A stretch of 64,000 bases of DNA. It comes from Asanoa sp040676615. Its GTDB lineage: Bacteria > Actinomycetota > Actinomycetes > Mycobacteriales > Micromonosporaceae. Positions 1 through 9,782 of this stretch are shown piece after piece. The position numbers and the translations under genes were made by a program. The first letter of the stretch is position 1; every line of letters starts with the position of its first letter. The stretch spans positions 518,546 to 582,545 of the forward strand of contig NZ_JBFAPI010000004.1 of NCBI RefSeq assembly GCF_040676615.1, given 5' to 3'. Under the pieces are notes generated by a model, which was not told the DNA's origin, made no database searches, and was given only the letters and a program-made list of their open reading frames with translations.

Positions 1-1
1 C

Positions 2-640
2 CCCGCCGGCACGGTCGTGCTCGACGGGACGCCGGTGATCGGGGCCAAGGACCGGGACCTTGATCGGGTACGCGGCCGGGCCGCCGCGATCGTCTTCCAG
101 GAGCCGTCGACCGCGCTGGACCCACTGATGCGGCTCGGGCGACAGATCGCCCTACCCCTGCGCCGGCATCAGGGGCTGCGCGGTGGCGCCCTGCGCGCGG
201 CCGTTCTCGAGGCGTTGCGGGAGGTCTCGCTGCCGGAGCGGGTGGCGCGGGCCTACCCGCACGAGGTCTCCGGTGGCCAGCGCCAGCGTGCGGCCATCGC
301 GATGGCCCTGGCCTGCCGGCCCGCGCTGCTGATCGCCGACGAACCGACCACCGCGCTCGACGTCACCGTGCAGGCCGAGGTGCTGGCGCTGCTCGACCGC
401 CTGGTCGCCGCGCACGACATGGCGCTGCTGTTCATCAGCCACGACCTGGCGGTGGTCGGGAAGGTGACCGAGGAGGTCGTGGTGCTCTCGGCCGGCCGCG
501 CCGTCCGCTCCGGCCGGCTGGCCGACGTGCTGGCCGACCCCGGCGACGGCTACACCGGCTCGCTGGTGGCCAGCGCCCGCCGCCTCGACGCCGCCCTCGG
601 CAACGCCGTCCTGGGCGACGCGGCCGGAGGTGCGGTGTGA
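2..640 (+). CDS. Oligopeptide ABC transporter ATPase, DppD/OppD-like (5' end outside window)
   Basis: Cytoplasmic ATPase subunit that powers a peptide- or nickel-type ABC importer. The reading frame is open from the window edge, so the N terminus with the Walker A loop is missing. The remaining part shows the Q-loop (VFQEPSTALDP), the ABC signature VSGGQRQR, Walker B (LLIADEPTTALD) and the H-loop (ISHDL). The stop overlaps the GTG start of the next ATPase by 4 bases, so the two are translationally coupled as in dpp/opp operons. Permease and binding-protein genes are presumably to the left. The substrate cannot be told from the sequence. Confidence 0.93.
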   Translation, partial: PAGTVVLDGTPVIGAKDRDLDRVRGRAAAIVFQEPSTALDPLMRLGRQIALPLRRHQGLRGGALRAAVLEALREVSLPERVARAYPHEVSGGQRQRAAIAMALACRPALLIADEPTTALDVTVQAEVLALLDRLVAAHDMALLFISHDLAVVGKVTEEVVVLSAGRAVRSGRLADVLADPGDGYTGSLVASARRLDAALGNAVLGDAAGGAV

Positions 641-1377
641 TTCTCGAAGCGCGCGACGTCGGCTTCCGGTATCCCGGTGGTGCCGAGGTGCTCAGCGGTG
701 TGTCGTTCGGTGTGACGCCGGGTCGGAGCATGGCGCTGGTCGGCGAGTCGGCGGCGGGCAAGACCACGCTGCTGCGGTTGCTGCTCGGGCTGCGCCGGCC
801 GACCAGCGGCGCGGTGCTGTTCCAGGGCGAGCCGCTGCCGACCAGCCACCGGGCCGCCCGGCCGTTCCGGCAGCACGTGCAGACCGTGTTCCAGGATCCG
901 TACTCCTCATTGGACCCTCGCCAGCGCGTCGGCCGGATCGTCGCGGAACCGTTGCGGGCGCTGGGTTTCGCCGACCACGCGTCCCGGGTCGCGGCCGCCC
1001 TCGACGCGGTCGGCCTGCCGGTCGACACCGCCGAGCGCTATCCCGACGAGTTCTCCGGCGGGCAGCGGCAGCGGATCGCGATCGCCCGGGCGATCGCGGT
1101 CGAGCCGACCGTGTTGCTGGCCGACGAACCGGTCAGCGCGCTGGACGTCAGCACCAAGGTGCGGATCATCGACCTGCTGGCCGAGTTGCGCGCGACCCGC
1201 GGCCTGACGCTGGTGATGGTCTCGCACGACCTGGCCGTGGTGGCCAGCCTCTGTGACGAGACCGTCGTGCTCGAGCGGGGCCGGGTGGTCGAGCAGGGGC
1301 CGACCGGGGCGGTGCTGGGCAGCCCGCGGGATCCGTACACCCGGCGCCTGATCGCCAGCATCCCGCGGCTGCCCTAG
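637..1377 (+). CDS. Oligopeptide ABC transporter ATPase, DppF/OppF-like
   Basis: Second ATPase of the same importer, 246 residues, complete. It has Walker A GESAAGKTT, Q-loop VFQDPYSSLDP, signature FSGGQRQR, Walker B VLLADEPVSALD and H-loop VSHDL in the usual order. The GTG start sits in a GTGA overlap with the upstream ATPase stop. It is shorter than many DppF proteins (about 320 residues) because it lacks the C-terminal oligopeptide/dipeptide transporter extension with conserved cysteines. It is the last gene of its operon, because the next gene is convergent. Confidence 0.93.
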   Translation: MILEARDVGFRYPGGAEVLSGVSFGVTPGRSMALVGESAAGKTTLLRLLLGLRRPTSGAVLFQGEPLPTSHRAARPFRQHVQTVFQDPYSSLDPRQRVGRIVAEPLRALGFADHASRVAAALDAVGLPVDTAERYPDEFSGGQRQRIAIARAIAVEPTVLLADEPVSALDVSTKVRIIDLLAELRATRGLTLVMVSHDLAVVASLCDETVVLERGRVVEQGPTGAVLGSPRDPYTRRLIASIPRLP

Positions 1378-1401
1378 GGCGCCGCCGGGCCGGCGATCGC
1401 C

Positions 1402-2853
1402 TCACGAGTAGTGCTGCAGCCGCGGCCACAGCGCCTGCCACGAGTCGACCGGGTCGCGGCAGACGCGGATGTCGTTGTCCTGCTCCTCGTTGGGGATGTC
1501 GACGCCGTTGTCGAGGGCCCGCGCGACCTGGCACGACGCGAACAGCGTGCTGAGCGGGTCGCCGAAGCCCACCGCGATCACGACGGTGGCGCCCTCCGGC
1601 GGCCGGCCGCGGTACCAGAGCTCGTTGTGTCCGCTGTAGACGGCCGGCAGGTCGACGCCGTAACGATCGAGCGCGCCGGCTTCGCCGTAGTTGGCGGTCA
1701 GGATCACCGCGTGGGCGCGGTCGGCGGCCGGCAACGAGGTGACCACCGAGGTGATCTGCTGGACGTAGACCGGCCAGCCGATCTGGTCGCTGGTGCCCTG
1801 GTTGATGTCGGCGATGGGGGTCTTCGCCAGCGCCGACACGGGCATCACCGGCAGCGCGACCAGCGCCGCCACCACCAGGTTGAGGGCGACCGCCGCGCCG
1901 AGCAGCAGCCGCCGCCGGCCGGCGGCCCAGCGCACGGCCGACGGGCACCCGGCCGCGTAGAGCGCCAGCACCAGACCCAGCGGGTAGTAGGGCTGGCCGC
2001 CGGTGACGAGCACCAGCGCGCAGACCACCGGGTAGGCCAGGGCGATCGCGCGCAGTTCGCGGGTGCGCCACAACCGCACGAAGCCGGCCACCCAGATCGG
2101 CACGACGAAGATGCCGAGCATGACGAGTTGGAACGGCACGAACAGGGTCCGCGAGTCGCCGCCCTTGTCTTCGCGGATCGCGTTGGCCATCTTGACCTGC
2201 GGCCAGTCGTGGGTGACCTGGTAGACCAGGTTGGGCGCCCCGACGACCAGCGCGACCGCGATGCCCGCCCAGAGCCAGCGCGACGCCAGCACCCGGCGCG
2301 GGCCGACCAGGGCCAGCGAGAGTCCGATCGCGATCAGGGTCAGCACCACGAGCTGCTTGTTGTAGAGCCCGATGCCGACGCCCAACCCGGCCGCCAGCCA
2401 CCACCGCGGTTCGCCACGCAGCGCCCGCACCACGAACAGCAGCACTGCTGCCAGCACCACCATGTCGACGGTCGCGGTCAGCAGGACGTGACCGAAGACC
2501 AGCGGGAAGGCGCCCGCGGCACCGAGCGCGGCCAGGATCTGCGCACCGCGGCCGCCGCCGAGTTCCCGGGCCAGCAGCGAGGTCAGGATCGCGGTCGCCA
2601 CGGTGGCCAGCGACCCCGGGATCCGCAGCGCCCACAGGTGGTCGCCGAAGACCTCGGTCGTCAACCGCGCAAGCAGCGGCGTCAGCGGCGGCTGGTCGAC
2701 ATATCCCCAGGCCGGGTGCTCGCCGAGCAGGCGGAAATAGAGTTCGTCGCGGTGGTAGCCGTAAAGGTTGCTGCCCGCCGCGACCACGGCGCCCAGCAGC
2801 ACGGCGACCACGCCCACCGGACCCCAGGCCATCGCCGGCCGGCGCGCATCCAC
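1402..2853 (-). CDS. GT-C family membrane glycosyltransferase (ArnT/PMT-like, GT39/83)
   Basis: Polytopic membrane protein of about 483 residues with many hydrophobic segments. Near the N terminus it has the motif DELYFRLL followed by HPAWGYVDQPPLTPLLA. The acidic DE pair in the first external loop and the GYVDQPPL motif are typical of ArnT-like and other dolichyl/polyprenyl-phosphate-sugar transferases. It probably moves a sugar from a lipid carrier to a cell-surface acceptor; the acceptor is unknown. I chose GTG at 2853 because a GGGGG ribosome site lies about 8 bases before it. ATG at 2832 is the alternative. Upstream in-frame codons run into the divergent gene's promoter and look non-coding. 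Transcribed convergently with the peptide ABC genes. Confidence 0.85.
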   Translation of the reverse strand: MDARRPAMAWGPVGVVAVLLGAVVAAGSNLYGYHRDELYFRLLGEHPAWGYVDQPPLTPLLARLTTEVFGDHLWALRIPGSLATVATAILTSLLARELGGGRGAQILAALGAAGAFPLVFGHVLLTATVDMVVLAAVLLFVVRALRGEPRWWLAAGLGVGIGLYNKQLVVLTLIAIGLSLALVGPRRVLASRWLWAGIAVALVVGAPNLVYQVTHDWPQVKMANAIREDKGGDSRTLFVPFQLVMLGIFVVPIWVAGFVRLWRTRELRAIALAYPVVCALVLVTGGQPYYPLGLVLALYAAGCPSAVRWAAGRRRLLLGAAVALNLVVAALVALPVMPVSALAKTPIADINQGTSDQIGWPVYVQQITSVVTSLPAADRAHAVILTANYGEAGALDRYGVDLPAVYSGHNELWYRGRPPEGATVVIAVGFGDPLSTLFASCQVARALDNGVDIPNEEQDNDIRVCRDPVDSWQALWPRLQHYS

Positions 2854-2976
2854 TGTGCCGTCCCCCGTTTGTCGCACGGCACGACCGTAGACCTCCGGGC
2901 CGAGCACTGGGAACCCCGATCGCGACCCATCGACGGGTACCAACCGAACCGGGCCGCCCCGCCGCCCGCGATCTGG

Positions 2977-2982
2977 TCTAAT
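2977..2982 (+). promoter_or_regulatory. -10 promoter element for the 126-residue membrane protein
   Basis: TCTAAT differs from the TATAAT consensus at one position and lies 7 bases before a GTG codon at 2990. That places the transcript start on or next to the start codon (leaderless mRNA). No clear -35 hexamer is visible. Confidence 0.45.
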
Positions 2983-2989
2983 GCCTGTC

Positions 2990-3370
2990 GTGTCCAGCCT
3001 GGAAAGACCCGCGCACGCGACGCCGCCCGGCACGGTGCTGGCCGCGGCGATCCTGCTCTACGTCGGCGGCGGGTTGACCGCGCTGGCGGCCGTGGTCGGC
3101 CTGGCCCGCGGTCCGCTGCTGGTGTCCCTGATCTACCTCCCGCTCGGCGCCCTCTACCTCGCTCTCGGGCGCGCCGTGCAGACCGGCCGCCCCTGGGCCC
3201 GGGTTGCCGTCCTGGTCCTGTGCGGCCTGGGGATCGCCTTCGCGCTCGTCCGTCTGGTCGCCTCGGGCCCGGCGGAGGCGCTCAGCGGGCTCGCGTGGCC
3301 GGTCGTCTACGCGATCCTGGTCAACACCGAGTCGGCCCGCGCGTGGTTCCGGCAGGACCGCCCCGCATAG
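2990..3370 (+). CDS. Small four-helix membrane protein, unknown function
   Basis: About 126 residues. A short polar N terminus is followed by four hydrophobic segments (roughly residues 14-37, 42-60, 68-88 and 95-110) and a short basic tail ending in WFRQDRP. I do not recognise a family. The GTG at 2990 is favoured as a leaderless start. An in-frame ATG at 2981 would overlap the -10 element. It ends 9 bases before the GNAT gene and probably shares its transcript. Confidence 0.7.
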   Translation: MSSLERPAHATPPGTVLAAAILLYVGGGLTALAAVVGLARGPLLVSLIYLPLGALYLALGRAVQTGRPWARVAVLVLCGLGIAFALVRLVASGPAEALSGLAWPVVYAILVNTESARAWFRQDRPA

Positions 3371-3379
3371 GCTCGCCCG

Positions 3380-3883
3380 ATGAACGACGTACGGATCGTG
3401 CACCTGAACGGCCCGACCTTCGCGGCCCTGGCCCGGGGCGACCTAGCCGCCGCGAACGCGGCCAGCCCTGTGCCGCTGTCCGCCTACTTCGCCGGCCCGG
3501 ACTGGCGCGGCGTCTGGGAGATGCGCAGCCAGCAGGTCGCGGCCGACCCGGCCAGCGCCGCCTGGGTCACCGGCGTCATCTGGGACGAGGAACGGCACCT
3601 CGCGGTCGGGCGGGCCGGCTATCACGGTCCACCCGACGCCGAGGGGATGGTGGAGATCGGCTACGCCGTCGAGCCCGAACACCGGCGCCGGGGCTACGCG
3701 CGGGCCGCCCTGGAATCGCTCCTGCGCCGGGCCGACGAGGAGCCCGCGGTGCGCACGGTCCGGGCCACCATCGCCCCCGACAACGACGCCTCCTACCGGT
3801 TGGTCGCGCAGTACGGCTTCGTCAAGGTCGGCGAGCAGTGGGACCCTGAGGACGGCCTGGAGATCATCTACGAGATCCGATAG
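3380..3883 (+). CDS. GNAT family N-acetyltransferase
   Basis: 167 residues, close to the usual GNAT length. It contains the acetyl-CoA binding motif A region (EIGYAVEPEHRRRGYARAAL), in which RRRGYA is the phosphate-binding turn, and a C-terminal YRLVAQYGFVKVGEQWD segment typical of RimJ/RimL-like enzymes. It transfers an acetyl group from acetyl-CoA to an amine; the acceptor cannot be predicted. It follows the small membrane protein by 9 bases. Confidence 0.88.
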   Translation: MNDVRIVHLNGPTFAALARGDLAAANAASPVPLSAYFAGPDWRGVWEMRSQQVAADPASAAWVTGVIWDEERHLAVGRAGYHGPPDAEGMVEIGYAVEPEHRRRGYARAALESLLRRADEEPAVRTVRATIAPDNDASYRLVAQYGFVKVGEQWDPEDGLEIIYEIR

Positions 3884-3924
3884 GCGCGTCGGGTATCACC
3901 GGCGGCGCGGGCGGTCTCTGACCG

Positions 3925-4250
3925 GTGACACGGCTGTGCCGCCGCCCTCGCCCTGCTCGCCGTGCCGGCCTCGGCCGCAACCAACGGACGGTCGCTGTTC
4001 GGCAACGCCAACAGCGGCAAGTGCCTGGAGATGCCGTACTCCTGGACGCACGACCTGGCTCCCGCCGGCCAGTTCTCCTGCCACGGCGGGATCAACCAGC
4101 AGTGGAACATGGCTACCCTCGACCGGCCTCATCCAGAACCGCTTCAGCGGCAAATGCCTTGAGGTGTACGCCTGGAGCACGTACGACTTCGCCGCCGTCG
4201 TGCAGTGGACCTGCCACGGTGGTCGCAACCAGGTCTGGTCCTGGCGCTAG
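3925..4250 (+). pseudogene. Frameshifted secreted ricin-type beta-trefoil lectin
   Basis: Coding similarity is spread over three frames. From the GTG at 3925 a short basic start (VTRLC) is followed, one frame over, by a signal-peptide core and cleavage site (AALALLAVPASA). The same frame continues into NANSGKCLEMPYSW and GQFSCHGGINQQWNM. After about 4124 the frame changes again, giving LIQNRFSGKCLEVYAW and VVQWTCHGGRNQVWSWR to the stop. NSGKCLE, the CHGG motif and QxW are repeated hallmarks of ricin-type (CBM13) carbohydrate-binding repeats, and two are present. Two single-base shifts (about 3937 and 4125) break the gene. Joined, the product would be a secreted lectin of about 108 residues. 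Sequencing error is the alternative to decay. Confidence 0.75.
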
Positions 4251-4276
4251 CCTTCGCGCCACCCCCCAGGCGCCTC

Positions 4277-6108
<1,832 letters not shown>

Positions 6109-6112
<4 letters not shown>

Positions 6113-6939
6113 GCGGGCCTCCCGTAGAACGGAACGCGCGGGTCGGTCGCCTGGGCCGCCCAGGTGTCGCGGATCCAGGCGTGCGCGGGGTCGTCGCGGA
6201 ACCGCCAGGCCCGGTCGCCCGGCCCGGCCATCACGTTGAGGTAGTAGAGGTCGTAGCCGGGTGCGGCCATCGACGGCCCGTGCCAGCCGTGCGGCACCAG
6301 CACCACGTCGCCGCTGCGTACCTCGGCGAGCACGTCGATCTCCCGGCCGGGGCTGCTGGTGTAGACCCGCTGGTAGCCGGCGCCGCCGCGGGCCACCTCG
6401 AAGTAGTAGATCTCCTCGAGCTCCGTCTCGTCAGGACGGTGCTCGTCGTGCTTGTGCGGCGGGTAGCTGGACCAGTTGCCGCCCGGGGTGAGCACCTCGA
6501 CCACCATGAGCTGCCGGCAGGCGAAGGACGACGCGTCGGCCAGGTTGTTGACCTGGCGCGTGGCCGACCCGGCGCCCCGCACCTCGACCGGCACCTCGGC
6601 GGCGGGGCGGTAGCGCACCGGGAGGCCCGGCGAGGCCGCCGCCGAGGCGACCGCGAACCGACCACCGGCCGCGCTGGCCACGGTGACCTCGGTGCCCGGC
6701 GGCACGTAACACAGGTCGGTGGCCGCGGTGAACACGTCCGGCCGCCCGTGCAGCGTCACGACCTCACCGTCGCAGGTCAACGACGCGGCGCCGGCCAGCG
6801 GCACGACGACGGCCTCGGTGCCGCCGGTCGCCCAACCGGTCGACTCACCGGCGGCGAGTGTGACGATCCGCAGGCCCGTGTGCCGCCAGCCGTCGCCGTC
6901 CGGCGTGACCTCGGCGCACTGCGGGCGATACCAGTTCAC
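6109..6939 (-). CDS. iolB: 5-deoxy-glucuronate isomerase (IolB)
   Basis: Bicupin isomerase that converts 5-deoxy-glucuronate to 2-deoxy-5-keto-gluconate. About 276 residues, the expected length. The metal-binding cupin part shows YPPHKHDEHRPDE, ELEEIYYFE and LVPHGWHGP, which give the His/His/Glu/His set. The start is GTG at 6939 (VNWYRPQ), inside a GTGA overlap with the preceding aldolase-like gene; upstream in-frame codons belong to that gene in another frame. Middle of the iol operon. Confidence 0.95.
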
Positions 6940-7811
6940 AGCAGGCTCACCGCCGTGTCGACGGCGGCCGCCACGTCGTCGTGGGGCGGGTAGAGCAGCG
7001 TCCGGCCGACCACCAGCCCGCGCACGGTCGGCAGCCGCAGTGCCTTCTGCCAGGACGCGTAGGTCTCCTCGGGCGCCTCGCCCGGATCGCCGCCGAGCAG
7101 CAGCGCCGGCAGCGTGCTGGCGGTCATCACCCGCTCCATCTCGGCCACCACCGGCACCTTGAGCCAGGTGTAGGCGGACGTCGTGCCGAGCCCCTGCGCG
7201 ATCGCGATCGAGCGGATCACCGCATCGGGCGACAGGTCGTTGACCGCCCGGCCGGCCTCGTCGCGGCGGACCCAGAACGGCTCGACCATCGCCATCAGCC
7301 GGTTGGCGGCCAGCCCGTTGACCGCGTTGCCGCAACCCTCCAGGGTCGCGGCCGTGGCCGGGTCGCCGGGGTCGATCCGGAGCAGCATCTTGCCGCCGTC
7401 GAGGTTGCCGGCGACCAGCGAGTCGGCGCTGTAGGCGGTGAACCGGTCGTCGATCTCGAAGGCCGTGCCGGGTATCCCGCCGCGGTTCATCGAGCCGATC
7501 ACCACCTTGCCGTCGAGCGCGCCGAGCAGCAGCAGGTCTTCGACCAGGTCCGGGGTGCCCAGCACCCCGTCGACGCCCGGCCGCGACAGGGCGAGCAGGA
7601 TCCGGTCGAGCAGGTCGACGCGGTCGGCCATGGCCATCCTCCGGCCGCCGGCCGAAAACGCGCCGCGGGCCGGGTGGTCGGCCGCGATCAGCATCAGCCG
7701 GCCGCGCCCGGCCAGCAGCGGACGGCGCTGCCGGGCGGCGGCCGTCTCCGCGAGCCGCTCGGGCTCCTCCGCGCGGGTCCGGATCAGCTCCCGCAGCGTG
7801 TCGTCACGCAT
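6936..7811 (-). CDS. Cgl0158-type (beta/alpha)8 aldolase-like protein, inositol catabolism
   Basis: About 291 residues. It resembles the Cgl0158/DeoC-like barrel proteins often found inside actinobacterial iol operons, where they are thought to act at the aldolase step (IolJ role). That step cleaves the phosphorylated 2-deoxy-5-keto-gluconate to dihydroxyacetone phosphate and malonate semialdehyde; assigning it here is inference from position. Visible landmarks are LMLIAADHPARG near the N terminus, GVLGTPDLVEDLLLLGAL, and VPVVAEMERVM toward the C terminus. ATG 7811 overlaps iolC by 8 bases; GTG 7817 is possible. Confidence 0.8.
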   Translation of the reverse strand: MRDDTLRELIRTRAEEPERLAETAAARQRRPLLAGRGRLMLIAADHPARGAFSAGGRRMAMADRVDLLDRILLALSRPGVDGVLGTPDLVEDLLLLGALDGKVVIGSMNRGGIPGTAFEIDDRFTAYSADSLVAGNLDGGKMLLRIDPGDPATAATLEGCGNAVNGLAANRLMAMVEPFWVRRDEAGRAVNDLSPDAVIRSIAIAQGLGTTSAYTWLKVPVVAEMERVMTASTLPALLLGGDPGEAPEETYASWQKALRLPTVRGLVVGRTLLYPPHDDVAAAVDTAVSLL

Positions 7812-8757
7812 CGTCACTCATCGCCGAGACCAGCTCCTCCACCTCTCGGGAGGTCGGCATGTCGGGAGCGCAGGCGAGCCGGGCGGCGACGTAGGCACCG
7901 GCCGCGTTGGCGAACGAGAGCACCCGGGCCAGCGGCCAGCCGGCGAGCAGCCCGTGGCAGAGCGCGCCGCCGAACGCGTCGCCGGCGCCGAGGCCGTTGA
8001 CCACGTCGACCCGCAGCGGCAGCACCCGGACCGTCTCGGTCGCGGTCACGCCGAGCACGCCGTCGCCGCCGAGCTTCACGACGGCCAACTCCAGACCCTG
8101 GGCGAGCAGCGCGGCGGCGGCCCGCTCGGGGTCCTCTTCGCCGGTGGCGACCGCGCACTCCTCGGCGTTGCCGACCGCGACCGTGACCAGCGGCAGCGCT
8201 TCACGGAAGGCGGCGCCGGCCGCGGCCCCGTCCGGCCAGAACTGGGCCCGGTAGTCGAGGTCGAGGATGGTCAGTGGGGCCCGCTCGCGGGCCCGCAGTG
8301 CGGTCAGGTGCGCCGACCGGCTGGGCTCGGCGGACAGGCCGGTGCCGGTCAGCCAGAGCACGCCGGCCGTGCGCAGCGCGTCGAGGTCGAGGCCGGCCGG
8401 ATCGATCCGCAGGTCGGGCGCGGTCGGGTAACGGTAGAAGTAGATCGGGAAATGGTCCGGCGGGAAGATCTCGCAGAACGTGACCGGTGTCGGCAGGTCG
8501 GGCACCGTCGACACCCAGCGGTCGTCGACCCCGTAGCCGCGCAACTGGTCGTGCAGGTATTCGCCGAACGGGTCGGCGCCGGTCCCGCTGACCAGGGCCA
8601 CCCGCCGGCCGTGCCGGGCCGCGGCGACCGAGACGTTGGCCGCGGTGCCGCCGAGCGACTTGGCGAACGTGCGCACCGCGGCGAGCTTCACCCCGATCTG
8701 CTCGGGATAGAGGTCGACACCGAGCCGACCCATCGCGACGACCTCGAACGGCGTCAT
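7804..8757 (-). CDS. iolC: 5-dehydro-2-deoxygluconokinase (IolC)
   Basis: PfkB/ribokinase-family sugar kinase that phosphorylates 2-deoxy-5-keto-gluconate. 317 residues. It has the N-terminal PfkB motif (SLGGTAANVSVAAARHG) and the C-terminal signature VNGLGAGDAFGGAL, which carries the catalytic Asp and anion hole. The start lies in an ATGA overlap with the iolE stop. Its place between iolE and the aldolase-like gene supports the inositol assignment over a generic ribokinase. Confidence 0.93.
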   Translation of the reverse strand: MTPFEVVAMGRLGVDLYPEQIGVKLAAVRTFAKSLGGTAANVSVAAARHGRRVALVSGTGADPFGEYLHDQLRGYGVDDRWVSTVPDLPTPVTFCEIFPPDHFPIYFYRYPTAPDLRIDPAGLDLDALRTAGVLWLTGTGLSAEPSRSAHLTALRARERAPLTILDLDYRAQFWPDGAAAGAAFREALPLVTVAVGNAEECAVATGEEDPERAAAALLAQGLELAVVKLGGDGVLGVTATETVRVLPLRVDVVNGLGAGDAFGGALCHGLLAGWPLARVLSFANAAGAYVAARLACAPDMPTSREVEELVSAMSDDA

Positions 8758-9608
8758 GCGGCAACCGTCCGCAGGTGCGCGAGGCTTCGGCGGACGTCCG
8801 CGATCGGCCCTTCGCCCGCGGCGGGTTCCGCGTCGAGCATCGTGTCCTGCTCCAACACGTACCAGCCGGCGTAGCCGGCGGCGGTCAGCGCCGCGACGAT
8901 GGCGGCGACGTCGACGTCTCCGTCGCCCAGCGGCCGGTACATCCCGGCCCGGACCGCGTCGGCGTAACTGACCTCGCCGGCCCGCACCCGCGCCGCGGAC
9001 GCCGCGTCGACGTCTTTGAGGTGGACGTGGGCGATCCGGCCGGGCACCTCACGGGCCAGCGCCGCCGGGTCGGTGCCGCCGGCCAGCAGGTGCCCGGTGT
9101 CGAGGCAGAGCGGGATGGCCGAGCCGTCGAGCACCCGGCGTACCTCGTCGGTGCGTTCCACCATCGTGCCCACGTGCGGATGCAGGGTGGCGGTCACGGC
9201 GCGGTCGGCGGCGGCGGCGTCGAGCCGGTCGAGGTTGCCGAGCAGCGTCCGCCAGCCCTGCTCGTCGAGGTCGGGGTGCTCGTCGTAACCGCCGGCGCCG
9301 GTCGCCGCGGCCAGCACGAGCACACCGGACCAGGCGGTCAGCGCCCGGACGACCCCCGGCACCGGGTCGTGGCCGGGATCGTGCAGGACCACCGGGACGA
9401 AGCCGCCGGCCACCTCGAGGTGGTGCCGGCCGAGCAGTTCGGCCCGCTCGGCCGGATCGGCGGGCAGGTAGCCGTCGGGTCCGAGTTCGGTCGCGGTCAG
9501 CCCCAGCGCGGACATCTCTCCCAGCACCCGGTCGGCGGGCAGGCGGTGTCCCCACCCGGGTGCTTCGCAGACGCCCCACGAGATCGGTGCTCCGGCCACC
9601 CGGATCAC
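8754..9608 (-). CDS. iolE: Myo-inosose-2 dehydratase (IolE)
   Basis: TIM-barrel sugar epimerase/isomerase-family enzyme that dehydrates 2-keto-myo-inositol to the diketone used by IolD. 284 residues. The N-terminal motif VAGAPISWGVCE is diagnostic for IolE. Metal/active-site landmarks follow: HPHVGTMVE, CLDTGHLLAGG and HVHLKDVD, and VLEQDTML near the end. GTG start at 9608 with a GGAGG site 8 bases upstream. The start overlaps a TGA in the frame of the residual iolG tail, keeping the original coupling. It is now the first intact gene of the operon. Confidence 0.94.
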   Translation of the reverse strand: MIRVAGAPISWGVCEAPGWGHRLPADRVLGEMSALGLTATELGPDGYLPADPAERAELLGRHHLEVAGGFVPVVLHDPGHDPVPGVVRALTAWSGVLVLAAATGAGGYDEHPDLDEQGWRTLLGNLDRLDAAAADRAVTATLHPHVGTMVERTDEVRRVLDGSAIPLCLDTGHLLAGGTDPAALAREVPGRIAHVHLKDVDAASAARVRAGEVSYADAVRAGMYRPLGDGDVDVAAIVAALTAAGYAGWYVLEQDTMLDAEPAAGEGPIADVRRSLAHLRTVAA

Positions 9609-9702
9609 GGCCCCACCTCCGTCAGCTCGACCGGCCTATTCTCCCGCGCGACAGGTCCGCGGCCGCTCCGATGCGTCCCGCGCCGATCAGACCGATACGC
9701 AT
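9605..9702 (-). pseudogene. iolG: iolG remnant (inositol 2-dehydrogenase with internal deletion)
   Basis: The ATG at 9702 begins MRIGLIGAGRIGA, the Rossmann start of myo-inositol 2-dehydrogenase. The frame then runs into AADLSRGRIGRSS and stops at 9622. In another frame the last part reads ARENRPVELTEVGP and ends in a TGA (9607-9605) overlapping the iolE GTG start. RPVELTEVGP resembles the usual IolG C terminus. So both ends of iolG remain, joined out of frame, with about 0.9 kb lost. The host therefore lacks the first inositol-oxidising enzyme in this operon. A copy elsewhere or another dehydrogenase would be needed. The 26-codon product might now act only as a leader for iolE. Confidence 0.75.
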
Positions 9703-9732
9703 GTCGCGAGTCTGTCCGCGCCGCGGAGTTCG

Positions 9733-9764
9733 TGTCAAGCGTTTGTCAGGACATGCTGATGTCC
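9733..9764 (-). promoter_or_regulatory. iol operon promoter -35 and adjacent palindromic operator
   Basis: Reading the minus strand, a perfect TTGACA (9738-9733) lies about 31 bases before the iolG-remnant ATG. The region 17 bases further on holds only a weak -10 (ACAGAC). Directly upstream is the inverted repeat GGACAT-GCTG-ATGTCC at 9749-9764, 6-4-6 and perfect, flanked by TTTG and AAA. Its position just upstream of the -35 would suit an activator; a repressor is also possible. The binding protein is unknown. Confidence 0.5.
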
Positions 9765-9782
9765 AAATGATCTCCAGGTGCG

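Noticed and set aside
1383..1395. CGCCG-GGC-CGGCG stem between convergent genes as a terminator
   Set aside because: Only a 5-bp stem with no U-tract; such repeats arise often by chance at this GC content.
1411..3849. 812-codon plus-strand open frame over the glycosyltransferase, membrane-protein and GNAT genes
   Set aside because: Low-complexity Arg/Gly/His/Gln text with no domain; it is the reverse or shifted frame of well-supported genes, as expected at very high GC.
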